Shown here: positions 22,171 to 35,960 of the stretch, piece after piece
Position numbering within the stretch: position 1 is the stretch's first letter
Layout of the letters: every line of letters starts with the position of its first letter
Notes under the pieces: model-generated
The model's input: the letters and a program-made list of their open reading frames with translations, nothing else
Told to the model about the DNA's origin: nothing
Databases searched by the model: none
Position numbers and translations under genes: made by a program
Source: Straminergon stramineum
Lineage: Eukaryota; Streptophyta; Bryopsida; Hypnales; Calliergonaceae
Assembly: GCA_963920665.1 (NCBI GenBank)
Contig: OY987265.1
Coordinates: 23,069,001-23,133,000, forward strand
Direction of reading: 5' to 3'
Length of the DNA: 64,000 bases

Positions 22171-25164
22171 GGCACTCATTCTTCTCTCAAATCACCCCTT
22201 CTAGCCATTATTTTGGCTTTGTAAACACGTTGGTCCATTAATTGTGGATTTTTGGCCATTTTTGAGGCAAAGTTGTAAACGTGGTGTTTTTGGAGCATTT
22301 CAAGCTCTGTTTGTTTCTACTTTGTAAGCTTTGAAGGACTTTGAGGTCCCTTCAAGTTTTATTTGTTGTTCTTGTACTGGTTTTTCAAGTTCTTGGTCGA
22401 AATTTGGTAGTATTTTGTTGTATTAATTCTTTCTTTAGTATATTTGTTGTTCCTTCAAATCCTTGTGTAGGACTTGAGTGATGTGCACTAACTCTAGAGG
22501 ATCCTTCCCTTATGGCTGGTGATGCCACTTAGGGAAACCTCTAGCTTATTATATTTATGATTTTATACTAATTTTTTGTACTAACACTCTTGATTCATCC
22601 TCCTTTAATTTTTTTTTTGTCAAAATCTTTGTGTGTTATTTTCCATGCTTACCATTACATGGCAAAGCTTTGACTTTGGTTTTTAGAATTGGATAGAAAT
22701 TTAGTGAGCTTTGGGAGAATATGGCAAAGCTTTGACTTTGATTTTTAGAATTTGATAGGAATTTAGTGGGTTTGGGGAACACAACAAAGCTATAGTCCTT
22801 CATACTTAGAATTTTAGAACCATTACAAAACACAGCGAAGCTTTGAACCTTCTTAAGCCGTTTGACCTTGTTGATGGAAGTTTAGCTAAGTTGGCCATTT
22901 CTTTGTGTTAATGTTTATTTAGAACCGAGACCAAGAGTAAAGAGAAGAAGTGATAGTATAAAATTGAGTTTAGAATCATAAAGTAGAAGTTGAGAGGTTT
23001 CCAAAAACATAAGATATGAAAAAATCCAAGTTGAAATGACTGAGTTATGAGCGGATGAAGTATAGTACTCAAATTGGATGAAAAAGTGTTAAACTCATCC
23101 AAACAGAGCAAAAGAGTAGGATTAGAAGGTAGTAAAAAACTAGAGTTTAAATCTGTAATCAAAAGTAGATTTGAGATTACCATCTAAGAATAGTGAGCGG
23201 ATGAAGTTTTTAATCACCAATTAGCGGTTAAACTTCATCCATGCATAACTTTTGCTAGGAAGGTCCAATATGTAAGTTCTTTATGAATTTGGAAAGCTGA
23301 TTTTAGACTCTAGAAGGAAAAAAATACAAAAAATCTAAAAATAGTAATTTGTCAAAAGTCAGACCGAGAGCAAGAATACATAAAAGTAGAATTAGGGAGA
23401 AGAAATTAGAGATAGAAGCATCAATTAGCATCGAAGAGTGTAGAAATTAGTAACTTCTAACTCACCACTGTTTCTCTCATTAGCCTACAAACTACAATAG
23501 GGAGAAGTAAAGAAGAAGCTCCATAAAAACATCGCATTCCATTCCTGCAAACTTTCAAAACTCTTCACACACACAAATTCTCCAACTCCAACATGCACAT
23601 ACAGAATGAAGAAGAGACAGAGTAGTAAGGAGGTTTAGAAGAAGAGAGATTAGAAAAAACATCAAGAGAATCTTAATAGCCAATAGCATAGCAGCAAGAG
23701 ACTGTTGACTTTAAGGATACTATTCAAGTAGATCATAAAGTAATGAATAGGAATTTATAGAATATACAAATCAACAAATTAGAAAATCTAAATAGAAAGA
23801 AAAGGAAGAAGTAGGAGAGGAAAGAAAAGAAGAAGTCTCATCAACTTCCACCAACTTGTATTAAAATCACCTTTTTAAGTGGTAAGCAAAATTCCAAAAA
23901 AGACTCCAACATAACAATTGATGAGGAGTTGGAAGGAATTTATGACCTCCTCCTAGATGAGGCAAATTCTGAGGTAAGACACTAATCACTTTAACTTTCA
24001 TTCAATTTCTTTGATTAGCTATTTTAATGCTCAACCAAATTATAAGTACAAGTCAAAGCTTCAAGAATAGGTCTTTTCAAAATACAGATAGAAAATCTAA
24101 TAGATCTTTCTTAGAGGTTTCTAAAAATATCTTATTCTTAGAAATCAAAGTCAAATTGAGAAAGATATTAATAGATGAAGTTTAGGAGTCATAGCGGATG
24201 AAAATTAGTCAATTTCATCCCGAAGGAACAAGAATGGAAACTTAAATGGTGTTAGAAATCTCAAAGTCAAAGGTGAAACTTAAAGGGAATTTCAAATTGT
24301 AGATTAGTAGGAAATTGCAGATGGAGTTTGGAAACACCAATTAGTAATCAAACTTCATCCACTCATAACTTTCACAAGAGAAGTCCAAAACAAAAGTTCT
24401 TTAGCAATATGGATAGGTAAAACTAGGATATACAAGTAATAAAACTCAAAAGTCTAAAAATAGTAAATTGACAATAGAAGTCCCACACTTTGAAAACAAA
24501 GTAGAAAGTGAATTAGAATCTTTTGAAGACAACCAAGTAGGACACTTAGAGTTAGTTTTGGATAGAAGGAACTTAGAGGAATCCAGAAGCACTTCAAACT
24601 CTAGAAAATACTTAAAACTCCAATAATTATAGAAGGATGAAGTTTGGAACAAAGAATGGATGAAGTCACTCAAAGATCATCCACTGAATTTTAGACTTGG
24701 AACTTGAGTAGAAACTAATAGTATAAAGCTAGAGTCCAAAATTCGTAATCAATCAAAATAAGGAAAGTGTCAAAAAGAGTGGATGAAGTTTAGATAGCCT
24801 CTTAAAGTCCCCAACTTCATCTGGTCATAACTCCTTGTAGGAATCTCCAATTCTTGCAAGTCTTATGTTTTCGGAAATGGCATGATCTGAACTACAACTT
24901 GGAAAAGCTAAATTTAGATTGTAAAAAATTTTAATAGAAAACCACAGCGGATGAAAAACTTTATGTTGGTTAAAACTAATCTTTACAATTAGGTTTGTTT
25001 CTAGTGATTTCTTTGAACTTAGGCATTTAGAAAAGAGTCCATTGCTTGAAAGGCTCAGTGGACAATGCTTAGACACCCGTTAGTAAATAAAATTAAGACA
25101 AAACAAAAAGAACTTGTTGTGGAAGTTGTTTACCATGGGTGGGTAAATAAACACTCACAACTGC

Positions 25165-27157
25165 ATTAGGCCATTTGTCTGTCATGGGCTAGTTTACCTT
25201 AGTACCTATGACAGAAGAGTTGCCTTACTAATTTCGAAGTTGGCTATTAGCAAGCTATTGTATTAAAAACTCCTCAGAGCCAAGCTTTATTTTTTGTCTT
25301 TTGCAGAAGAAACCAACTTCAGATTGATGCTTGGATTGGTGTTGTGATTGTTGGATGTGCATGCTATGCCAACACTAATTTGAGATGCCATAGTTGCTCT
25401 CAATTGTGAGTTTTGCATGCACGGGATTGCATGCATAGATAGAGGTGCTAATTACAGTCTATTTTGACGACTGGGAGGGAGAGATGATTTGCCTGATTTG
25501 CAAAGAAAGTAGTGCCAATAGATGTATCTGCCAAGGGCTTTCTTCTTCTCAACACCATGACTGATTATGGAACTATACCCACTCATCTCTGGATACCATT
25601 TTTCTTCTTTGGGGATCTCATGAAGACTACCGAGCCTGTTACTATGATTGATCTTACTCATTAGTGATGACAACTTGCTATATGGAGATCTCTCTTTCTC
25701 TTTCTTCACAATCAAATCATTTTTGGTAGAAATTATAAAGAAAGATGGAATCCATTGTCTCACAAGAGACATGATGCTACTCATTACACAAAATGAATCA
25801 GTGAGGTAATCCAGAAAAACAACAAAAACAACTATTGTGAGTGATCTTGCACTTAAATTGTGATTGATAGTTGTAAAATGAGTGATCACTCATATCTTCT
25901 TTTTGTGTCTTCTGAATGACACATACATGCAGTGGTGACTTTGAAATTGTAATTGTTGTTTGTTTGCTAAGTTGTTTGCATGCCTAGAGTATCAATTTGC
26001 CCAATATGCCCAATATGAAGTCTATTTGAAGAGAGCAATGCAATGGGGCAAAGGCATCATATTACTCACTTGTCATCATCGATTTTCATTTGCATTGTGA
26101 CTCATGAGAGTCAATTTATGTAATGAGAGTGTACTTGTAGATCACTTGGAGGACATGGCATACTATTCTATACTTCATGGCCACTTGGAATCTTTACTCA
26201 GCCAAGATTAGTGCAAGTGGTGACACTCCCTACTCTTTGTAAGTGGTTGGAGGTACATGCTCATCGTAACTAGGTGCTAGATTCCTTGTATGAAGGTTGA
26301 GCTCAATGAAATTAGAGAGAGTTTGGAGAATTCTAAGGAGAATATAAATTAAATATTGTATTACTTGAATTTTAACGTAGAGCTCTTGGTGCAACAACTT
26401 ATTGCAATTTTGGATTCTTTAAAGTGTTGATTCAGAATGAAAAATCCCCAAAATGGTTATTTTGAAATTTACAATCAAGGTTGACCTAAGTGCATCCAAT
26501 TTCTAGATGCATAAACCTATAGAACTAAGGACCAAAATGCCTAAATTGGGTCTCACGTATGTTCAAAGCAAGTTTGAGTAAGATGTTTGGGGACTATATT
26601 TTGTCACTTTTGAATATTTTTGAGCATGAGTTCCCAAAAGTGATGAGCAAACCGCCCAAAGTGGAGTTAATCCAATAAATATAATCTTCCTTTAATTTAG
26701 TTATTTGTTTTCACCCTCTCAAGAGTCCCACATTGCCCCAAACAAAGACTTTTGATCATGAAAAAGGCACCTTTGGTGAACCTAATTAATTGGCATTTTG
26801 TCAAATTGCATAGGTTTTCCAATTCTTTCACAATTGTTGAGCTAAAAATCATCATAAATTTCTTAGAACTTTCAAACATGGATTTGTACAATGCCATGTC
26901 TATCTACTTCTAAACCGTTGAAAATCCAAAAACATCGAAATATCTATGCATTGAGAGATAATTATCTAGAGATCTTTCATTTTGTGTCAACACTTTAAAG
27001 AAATCCCAAAATTAGAAAAATTCTTGCAATTGCAAGCTCTTTGTGTCAAAATCCAAATTACACAATTATATAGCATATATTTCATTCATATTTTCTACTT
27101 TCTAAATATTTTTTAAATTTAAATCACAAAATTACATTTCTCATTTCTAACCTTCAT
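25165..27157. other. Gene-free stretch
   Basis: No supported gene. A 145-codon minus-strand open frame at 25452-25889 (with EIPKEEKWYPEMSGYSS) is longer than chance neighbours but matches no family I know. It has no supporting splice sites or conserved repeats. Confidence 0.35.
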
Positions 27158-27161
27158 TTAA

Positions 27162-28086
27162 CCCCTAAAGTTCTATGACTATGTTTTCACTGAAAATGCT
27201 TCAAAACTGCCATTTTTTGGACAACTGCCAAATTTTTGAAAAAAAACTTTTTTTAACACATTTAACCGTAGGATCTTGTATTATATTGACTTGAGAGCAT
27301 GCGGTAAGAATTTCAGAAATTTCCACTGCATGGATTGCAAGATATAAGCATTGAAATTCATTGAAATCATTTTTTGGGCCCTGCAAAAAACAGGGCAGCT
27401 GCACTTCACAAGCTCACTTTTCTATGAAAAAATGTCCAAAATGGTGGTGCTTCTTTGGATTCTTTTTCCTAGACAAGTTGGCCACATGCTTGAAAAATTT
27501 CAGATCGTTTGGAATTGTACAACATATAGGAAAAAAATTGTAAGTAGATAGTAGTAGAGAATGATTCAAAATACTAAATTGTTAAGAATTTATTTATGGA
27601 ATTGAAAAATGCCAAACCCAATGGTTGAAATGTTATAATAAACAATCTACATTGTATGATTTTATTTTTTTTCAAAAATATTGAAAATTGAGTAAAATAA
27701 AGGACTTTGAAGTTTATTTTAGAGTAGAGAATCCATAATTGCTTGCAAACAAACAATCCTCACAACTTTTGACCCCTTGATCAAAATGGAATGATTCAAA
27801 GCTTTCCAAGCATATATAACCATAGAAAACCAATTTCAAATTTCAGTTTTTGAAAATAGTGATTTTTTAAAATCTGCCCGGACTGCCCATTTATGAAAAA
27901 AATCAGTATATTAGGACATAACTTTTGACTCATATTTCCAAATGTCATGAAATTTAGTGCATCTAAAAGATATTCCTTGTCCCCACCTTCTATTAAAATT
28001 TGGGTCAAAAATATGGAAATCTCTAGCCACATGTACCTGCCCAAAATTGCTATACAACTAAAAAACGCAGGTTGGTCCTTTAGGGA
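27162..28086. mobile_element. TTAA-flanked non-autonomous element (copy D)
   Basis: Flanked by TTAA at 27158-27161 and 28087-28090. The ends are CCCCTAAAGTTC and GGTCCTTTAGGGA. It is 925 bp. It is the inverted relative of 10638-11578: both have CTATG/CATAG with GTTTTCAC/GTGAAAAC just inside the same end. No coding frame. Confidence 0.75.
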
Positions 28087-28090
28087 TTAA

Positions 28091-30510
28091 GGTAAAAATT
28101 TCAAAGTATTCTAGTATATATTCTAATTGATATAAAATCATTTTTATTTTTTACTTGAAAAAATCAATTCCAATGCAAAATACATTATTTTGCAATTGAA
28201 AGACATCAAAATTTTATATATCAATTATAGAAAAGGACAATATAAACTTAATAGTGGCATTTGATTTGAAGGTCATTAGCAAGGGTTTTTTGGGTGTAAA
28301 ATATGAAATACTTCACACCAATCTCTATTGCTACTTGTATCTTTTGAAAAAATTCAAATTATTTGGATTATTCTTTGCTATATTTCTTAGTCTATTTTCA
28401 TTTTTTGCTACAAAATTTTATCAATGAAATTTTTTCATAAAACAAATTGAATTCTTTTTACAATGATAGACAATCTATAATATCATGTACTTTAAATATA
28501 AGATTGATTTTGAACACAATTAAAAAGGTTAAATTTAGCTACTACGTGATGTTTGTCCATTTTGCAATGGATCTAAAATTTTAGGAATTAAGGCATTAAT
28601 TAATAATGCATTTGTATGCTTACAAAATATGTTGGGTCATAAATCATAGAAGCAATGTATCATTAGTGTCAAATAAAAAGACTACACCTAATTGTAACCT
28701 AATTCTAAAACAAATCCCCACAAATTCTAGCCTTCTATTTATACCAATCAAGTTCAATTTTGGATAATTATTTTAAGCACTTAAAAAATTCATAATTTAT
28801 TTGTATAGTGTTAAATAAAATAGTAGAAGAGAGTCTAAAATCCCCTTTTGACTACCAAGATGATCCAATAAAATTTTAAAAGCTCAAGAATAGGAACTCT
28901 AATCAAACCCTTTTTTAGACTATTTGAGGTGTTGTTACTTTAATTGTGGTAAGTGTGACCTTCTAAGATTTATTTCATTTTCAATCAACAAATTTTTAAC
29001 TGTCATAAAAGACATCATTCTTTGTTGTTTAATTTATGGTAGTTGCACATATTGCAACATTGTTGCACAAGAATAGATAGTATTTTTGAAATTGCTTGAA
29101 TTGGATTTTTAACATCAAAAGTCTTTTTCCAAATTTGAATAGAAGTTTGTAATTGCCTTTGTTGAGATCCATGATAATTCTCTTTCATGTGACAATCTGA
29201 GCAGGAAAATCTACATCAAAGGAATAGCTTTGCCTCATTATCAAACTAAAAGCACCAAAACAATATTGAATTCCATTGTTAAAAATGTTTTTTCAAATAT
29301 CAAAAACTTCCCTAGCCTATTCAGCTTTTCCTATGCCTCTTTTGAAATTTTTATTAACCAATAATTTTGATTCTCTTCTGAAAACTATTGAACAATTCTC
29401 TATAGAATTTTGGAATTCATTTTGTCTTTTTCTACAAGGATTGACCTATTATGAATGCATGAAAATTCATTAGTAGCATAGGTGGCAAATACTTACTTCA
29501 CCGAGCCTTTCTAGGTTAGTTCCATTGTATAGTTGTAGCTCTACTTTTCACTTTTGAAGACTACATGCAAGACCAAATGATAGAGAGCAATTCAAATATT
29601 TCAAGACATCACTTCTTAATAAAGACTCTACAATCCAATTGTTGACAAATCATTGGGACAACCCAATCTGAAATTGGATTCATTTCAATCAATGTTAATT
29701 TTGTTAAATTGAAAAAATTCCTTGACTTTTTTACTTATCACAATGTTTTTTTAGAAGTATTAGGATTCCAGGTTCAAGATTTAGTGGTTTAGGATTTTAT
29801 TTGGATTTCAATTGGGAATTGGAACAATTTGAAACAATGAACTAAAATCTTAGATCTATACCCATCTTAGATTTTAAATCTCTTATTATCAATTCAATTG
29901 GCAACTACAAACTCATCAAAATACTTGAAAACTTATTAAAACTAAGAGTGAAATTTCAAGAAATTGGCAGATTTTGATTTATACTCTTGTATGGAACTTA
30001 GGTCTTTATTGGTTCTAGTTTTTTGAGTTTTGAGCAATTTTGATCTTGATTTTGGTACCCTAGAACAAGACAATTGAAACCATTAAAGATGGATGAAATA
30101 TAAATATGTTATAAAATACAAGTTGCACAACTCTTTGGAGTTTTTATCAAAAGATAAAAGATTGAGCATCAAAATTAGAAAAATCTTCATAGATTTTTTT
30201 CAATTCAATTTGATGATTTATCTTCAAAAATTCTCCAAAATCATAAAATCATAATTTTAACATTTGAATCTTCTTATGATTGGCCAAAATTTTAATTTTA
30301 ATTTATTTTGAAAGAAATGAAAATGGTTTAAAGATGGAAACATGAATAGTTTAAATATTAAATACTGAAGCAATCTTAATTTGAATTTTCAACATAACTA
30401 TGGAAAAATAAGCCAATCTAATATTGCATAAGAAAATAACTTGTAATAAGTTTTATTCTATTTGAAAGGCTCCTCCAAAATCCAAAATCTAGCAACAACC
30501 ATAAAATGGT
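28091..30510. other. AT-rich gene-free stretch with a copy of repeat R
   Basis: Very AT-rich. A diverged copy of dispersed repeat R lies at about 28680-28960 (CAAATTCTAGCC, CATAATTTATTTGTATAGTG, AATCCCCTTTTGACTACCAA). No gene is supported elsewhere in it. Confidence 0.45.
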
Positions 30511-30514
30511 TTAA

Positions 30515-31325
30515 CCCCAAGATGTCCTCGAGGACATAATTTGTCCTCAATTAATTTTCAAAGTTGAATAATGGGAAATCAATGTAATATTTCATAAAAT
30601 GGTTACTACAATATTGGAGAGCAAAAAGTTTCCAAAAGGGTGAAATTTTCCGATTTCAATTCTAATGTGGCCTCAATTTTCTAAAGCGTACAATATAAGT
30701 AGACTCCCTAGTTTGGCAATGTGAAAGCAAAAGTCAACGTGGATTTTGGTTTCAGAATCCTTCCGCATTCAAAATGGATTTTTTCTTGAATGCACCATCA
30801 GATTCTTGCAAAACAAAATTCTACAGCTTTATAAGTTTTCGTATGTCGTTTCCACCACGGGGATCTTCCTCTATCAAGAAGTACATTTTTCATCAAAAAA
30901 AAGGAATCTACATCCCTGAAATAGGCCTATCGAATACCCTGTTGTTTGGTGATCCTCCATCAAACATGTGTTATCCCTCTAGCATATTTTTTGGGGCATT
31001 CATCATGTGCATCTTCTCTTCTTTCCTACAAAAGACACCACACCTCAAGGAATGACATATTCATCATGCAACACTTACTGAAGCACTTGGAGGGACAAAA
31101 AATGCGTGATTTCACAACTATGTACCTTCGATGTCTTGAGAATCTAATGCATCATGACAAATCATTTGGGCCCCAAAATTTTTTTGCATGACCCTTGTAG
31201 AGTATACTTGTGATTTGTACGGTTACATTTGAGTAGGTAGGCTTTAATTATTTATTAAAAAAGCAAATGTGTTTGCCTCTCTGGTAGGGGGCCTCAGTTT
31301 GGAAAATTGCAGGGTCATTTGGGGG
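30515..31325. mobile_element. TTAA-flanked non-autonomous element (copy K)
   Basis: Flanked by TTAA at 30511-30514 and 31326-31329. The ends are CCCCAAGATGTCC and GGGTCATTTGGGGG, a variant of the CCCCTAAA terminus. It is 811 bp. A 93-codon open frame at 30774-31055 inside it has no recognisable domain. A similar start, TTAACCCCAAAATGACC, occurs alone near 33394. Confidence 0.6.
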
Positions 31326-31329
31326 TTAA

Positions 31330-32900
31330 TTGGTTTTGTAAGAGGGAAAGAAATTTAACCATACCCTCAATTTTAGCATTGGAATATTCTATTTTGAAAT
31401 GTTCAAATTCAACAAGATGATAAATACAAAGTTTTTTGGGTAGGCATGAATCACCCTCAAATATGTTGAGTTGCAAATAGGTAGCATCAGTTTGGTAATT
31501 TTGGCATAATTTATAGTGTCAAAGCCCAAACTTGTGACATTTAATTCCACTTAGCTCTCAAAACTAGTAAGAGTTTAGATTTATGTTCAAAGTTGCCCAC
31601 CTTAAAAAATACCAATGCTCTAAACATCCATTTCATGAAATTGACGATATTCCACAAACCAAAAATTGTAACATATATTTTAGTTCAGGCTATAATCTAT
31701 GACATATATCAATGTAGGCCTAAATGCCCAAACCAGACCAAAATAATGAAATATCGTCAATTTAACAAATTCATATTTGTAGTAAAATTGCCATTATAGT
31801 AGTATATTGTTATTGCAACCATCTTCTTCAAGCAGCCCACTAAGTACCTCTGGAATGGATAGTCAATGGTTCTAAAATGGATTGCCAACAATGTGAGAGC
31901 ATAATTAAGATATGCCAGGTATTGATTCATACTTTGCCAATGGATGGAATAAGAGTGAGAGAGGGTCCATTTCAAAGTTAGGGTGTGTCCACTTAATTTT
32001 TTGAAATGAGAATTGATTGTCCAATTGCCTTCTTACAAATGTTAAAAGAATTTAGGGTCCCTTTAAGTTTAGTAATGGTCACATTTAGGAAACTTTTGTA
32101 TTACTTTTTGAATGCTACAGTGCTTGTTTTTGGTCAAGCCATATCTTTTTTCAAACTGTGTGGTTTTTTTTTGCAAGGCCTATGATCAAGAATAGGTGTC
32201 TACCACAAAATTCTTTGAAAATTCATAAGTAATTCATAAATGCTCCAAAAAATATGAAAGCACTTGTGTTAGATTCCACATCAATTTTTCTTCAAGTGAA
32301 AAATAAGGGAAAATATTTTGGGACATCTAAAAACCATCAAAAAGGCCCAACAACCCTTAAATGGATGGTTTCAGAGCACACCACCTTAGCTGTGAATGCT
32401 AGAGCTCATGATTCTAGAAGGAACAGGCATCAAGAAATGTTGATCAATGATGAAAATGTGGAATCAGTGAAATCAAATCCAACAATTTCAAACCTGAATA
32501 TATTTCTCGTTCATTCTACTTGACTTTGCTTTTTGTGTATATACCATTTGCATCAAAGGCAATTGGCAACAAATTGCCAGCATTATGAACTAGTCTCTCC
32601 ATTGACTGATAAATTTGTCCTATAAGTGATCAAGAGGGGAAATTGATGTCACCTACAAGGCCAGATTGGGACAGAAAGAGTGCAAAAACAGAATTCTGGG
32701 ATCATTTTGTCTATGGTGTGTTGATTACCTCTGAGTTGACTTTCTGAATTTGACCCTGTTGTAATGCATATGTAATAAGAACTAGTGTGCCTTGTGCCAT
32801 TGTCACAGCCAAAATAAAAGTAAAAGTAATTTTCTCTCATTTTTTAATTCGTAAAAACTTTGAAATTCTAAATCTTTCACAACGATATTTGAAATTTAAT
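31330..32900. other. Gene-free stretch
   Basis: Open frames are short and without motifs. Nothing assignable. Confidence 0.4.
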
Positions 32901-33335
32901 ATCTTTTTTGTCATGAGTTGGAATGCTATGAAACAAAGCCCATGCACCCCTCCTCACAGAAAGCTTTTCCAACTATACCAAGAACATGACCAATTGATGT
33001 ACAATCCAAAATATACATAATTTAGCATAATTGAAGATCCAAAAATAATTCCAAAACTCATAACTTTCACACCATAGCTATAAACACCACAAAACACAAC
33101 CCGTGCACCTCTACTTGCATAGAACTTTCCAATGATATCAAAAACATGACTAGGGGACACACGGTTCAAAAGATACATAATTTAGCATAATTTAAGATTC
33201 AAAAATAACTCAAAAATCCATAACTTTCACACCGTATGTTCAAACGCCACGAATCAAAACCAATGCACCCCTCCTTGTTGAGGGCTTTTCAATTGCACTA
33301 AGAATGTGTCTCAGGGACGTACAATCCAAGAAATC
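32900..33335. repeat. Tandem repeat, about 160-bp unit, 2.6 copies
   Basis: The phrase CATAACTTTCACACC recurs at about 33059 and 33219. TGCACCCCTCCT- or TGCACCTCTACT-like and ATACATAATTTAGCATAATT blocks recur at the same spacing. Open frames across it are repeat artefacts. Confidence 0.75.
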
Positions 33336-35088
33336 TCACTGTAAAAAACAAAACAAACAGGCTAACATAAAGGTGTGGATGGATGCTTTACCTTAACCCC
33401 AAAATGACCTTGAGGACATAATTTGTCTTTGGGGATTTTTTGAAGCACAATAAAGCAAAATCTGAACTATATTTGCAAAATCAGTCAACTATATGATTAT
33501 TAAGCTTGAAATTGTGCATCCATCAATGTCTCTAAAACCCCAAGCTGACGTATCAATGATTTTACAAGGGTTGAATCAGTGTACAGTGTTGGTTGGTTGG
33601 GCCGTGAAGTACAGTGCCACCTTAGATGGCACTGCTGGGTCAAGAGTGGCGCAACCCGGAGAAAGACCGTTGAGGGACTCAATGGTCGCGGCAAACACAA
33701 TTTTGGAACTACTTATGAATGTCATGTCTTTTATTACGAATTGGTCTATGGGTTCTTGAGAATGAGTGATGTATGAAGTTCCTGCATGTTTTTCTTGGTA
33801 AATTATGCCTTCAATTTTGTGCAATAACTTGTGTCTAGCCGTCGCTTGTCAGGGAAGGACTGACTTGCTTCCCTGTGCAATTGCGCAATGTTGTGCAATT
33901 TGCATAGGAAGCGATTTGTCCTTCCACGTCCCTGGAAGTTTCCTCCATCGCCACGGCACCTTCTCGTGTTTTCCTAGCTTCTTCAACAACTGCCATGGGG
34001 GCTTCCCACCAACATCACCCTTCTATTCATTAGGTCGCCCCCTCAAGTGCACAACATCATTTTCATGAAAGTGAACCATTAGATTTGCTTGATTTTTCCT
34101 TAGCCATTGTGCATGTTTATGGTTGTTATATCCACCATTTGGATCAACTTGAGTCACTTCTCATTTATTTCAAGAAATTATTGTATCAGCTACCCATGCA
34201 TTGGCAGTGTTTTGCACATCGAACTTTGGAGTCCTCGGAGCAAGTATGTATTGATTCTTCTTCCTATTTTTTTGACAAGATGGCAAGCCATTTGTGAATT
34301 ACTGAATTACAATGGTATGGAGTTGATTCATGAAGGCAATTGCCTTGAAACACTAGTCTAAGTGCACATAGACACCGGAGAAAGCTAAGTACAGCACCAG
34401 TGTACCCTACTACAACCGTGAATCCGTGGTACCTTTTTGCTATATTCGGTGCATTCTAAAATTCTAGGCCCTCGCGCAAAGATCCCTCTTCCAATTGGAA
34501 TGGTTACATCTCCCAAAGAACTCAATTCCATTATTCTAAAATTTCATTCACTATTGACTCTCTGTTGCTGCCATAAAGGGTCGGAAATTGTAGGGTCGTT
34601 CTGAAGTTACATGTTGGAGCAGTTTTTAAAATTGTTACCTCAATGCCAACCTTCTTCTAGCTTAGTCCAAGTACCAAGAGTGCTTACATGGCTCATAATT
34701 ATGTGACAGGAAAAACATTTGAGATTTCAAGGTGCAAATTCAAGGTACCCACTTGAGCTAACTAAGGTGTTTTGGACCCCTCTTTCTTCAAAGCATCACA
34801 AAATGTCATCATACTAACAGTATATTTTCATGCTTCAATATTATTGAATTGCAACCTTCAACTTGTGTAGTCAATAGAGCAGTCTCATGCTAAATTACTA
34901 CCCTCTCCACTCCAGATTGAGTCCAGGCCATATTCCGAAGGCCTTTGTTGTATTTTATCCTTGGAAGGAATCAGTTCAATTTCCCCTAGAGAGCCAATTG
35001 AGGTGTATTCCTTTCTTTGTTTTTATATGGCGACTTATCAAAGGAAAATTTAAAATTTAACGAAGTACCATTCATTTGTTTCAAATAA
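33336..35088. other. Unassigned stretch, partly less AT-rich
   Basis: From 33540 to 34080 the base composition is more balanced and open frames overlap in several phases, so an old coding relic or TE fragment is possible. No domain could be recognised. A lone TTAACCCCAAAATGACC terminus lies near 33394. Confidence 0.35.
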
Positions 35089-35092
35089 TTAA

Positions 35093-35612
35093 CCCTCAAA
35101 AGGACATTTTATGTCTGGTCTTGGTCAAACTTCAATAGATTTCTATATTAAAACACACATTTCAAAAATTTGTCATTTTTCACATGTCTAAAATTTTATC
35201 TCGTTTTATTTTATAATTAAAAACATCAAATTGAATTTTATTTTTAAAAAAAAAATCTTTATAAATATCCTAGTAATTACAAAATACTTAAAATAGTATA
35301 AATTCTTTTTTAAAATGAAAATATTAGTGAAATAAATCATGGTGAAATTGATATACTCCTTGAGCTTATACCAAGAGAAATTTGATAGAAAAAGCTCAAA
35401 AGTCGTGCATTTTGAGCTTCCAAGATGCTATCTTCAAAGTGTCTTCAAAACTATAGTTCTAACAATTTTGAAAAAAATTCAAATGGTATATGAAGTAGAT
35501 TCTTGTAGCTATAGTTTCTTAAGTAAGCTTAAAAACATTTAAATCAAGAACTATGTGGAAATTAAGGTTTGACTTTCAAAATGCATGTGGGTCTTGCAAT
35601 GTCCTTCAAGGG
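35093..35612. mobile_element. TTAA-flanked non-autonomous element (copy L)
   Basis: Flanked by TTAA at 35089-35092 and 35613-35616. The ends are CCCTCAAAAGGACAT and ATGTCCTTCAAGGG, inverted with two mismatches. It is 520 bp, very AT-rich and non-coding. Confidence 0.7.
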
Positions 35613-35689
35613 TTAAGAACCAAGTGGCCCTCAATCTTGTGGCAAATGCCTAGATTATAAGGTAACAAGACCTAATTTTGATCCCTTTC

Positions 35690-35960
35690 TAAAATCGCGC
35701 CTTACAGATTTTTGCCTAAAATGTACTCCCACTATTCACAAGAGCCTAGGATCATTTTGGAAACACCTATTTTTAGAACCTAGAATATTCAAAGTTTATT
35801 CATATGGTGTCCAAAAATGCAATCCAATTCTAAGACAATCTAGAATCCCCTTCTAACTAACAATGAGACTTCACAAAAGAAAATTCAATATATTAGTGGA
35901 AACCATGCTAAATTACTTATTTGGTCAGTTATAGTTGTAGTTACCATAGTGGATACACAA
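35690..35960 (+). repeat. Dispersed repeat R, copy 4
   Basis: Matches 8150-8800 across TTTTTGCCTAAAATGTACTC, TTTATTCATATGGTGTCCAA and GAAACCATGCTAAATTACTT. It lacks the LINE, so it shows the empty site. Confidence 0.65.

Larger units (their letters stand above)
20911..25159 (+). mobile_element. Giant solo LTR (4.25 kb) of an LTR retrotransposon
   Basis: Begins TGTGAGCCCC and ends ACTCACA, with a perfect 5-bp duplication ACTGC at 20906-20910 and 25160-25164. No second copy of the start occurs inside, so this is one LTR rather than a full element. The same sequence, in reverse, forms 50511-55310. A TATA box at 22163 fits the end of U3. The interior includes an 80-bp tandem duplication near 22650-22790. 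Coding regions (gag, pol) are absent. The alternative is a non-autonomous element with TG..CA ends and no internal region. Confidence 0.75.
19210..25210. repeat. Dispersed repeat, copy 2, split by LINE and giant LTR
   Basis: The left part (19210-19509) matches 3030-3420. The sequence resumes after the LINE (20851-20910) and again after the LTR (from 25165). The order shows that the repeat is older than both insertions. The right limit is approximate. Confidence 0.5.

Noticed and set aside
25452..25889. 145-codon minus-strand open frame
   Set aside because: Long for the region but no domain, no splice context and no second copy; kept only as a note in the gene-free stretch.
33392..33420. TTAACCCCAAAATGACC, like a TTAA-element terminus
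   Set aside because: No partner terminus could be located, so no element is claimed.
33493..34300. Cluster of overlapping open frames on both strands
   Set aside because: No frame is consistently open and none has a recognisable domain; less AT-rich sequence alone explains longer frames.
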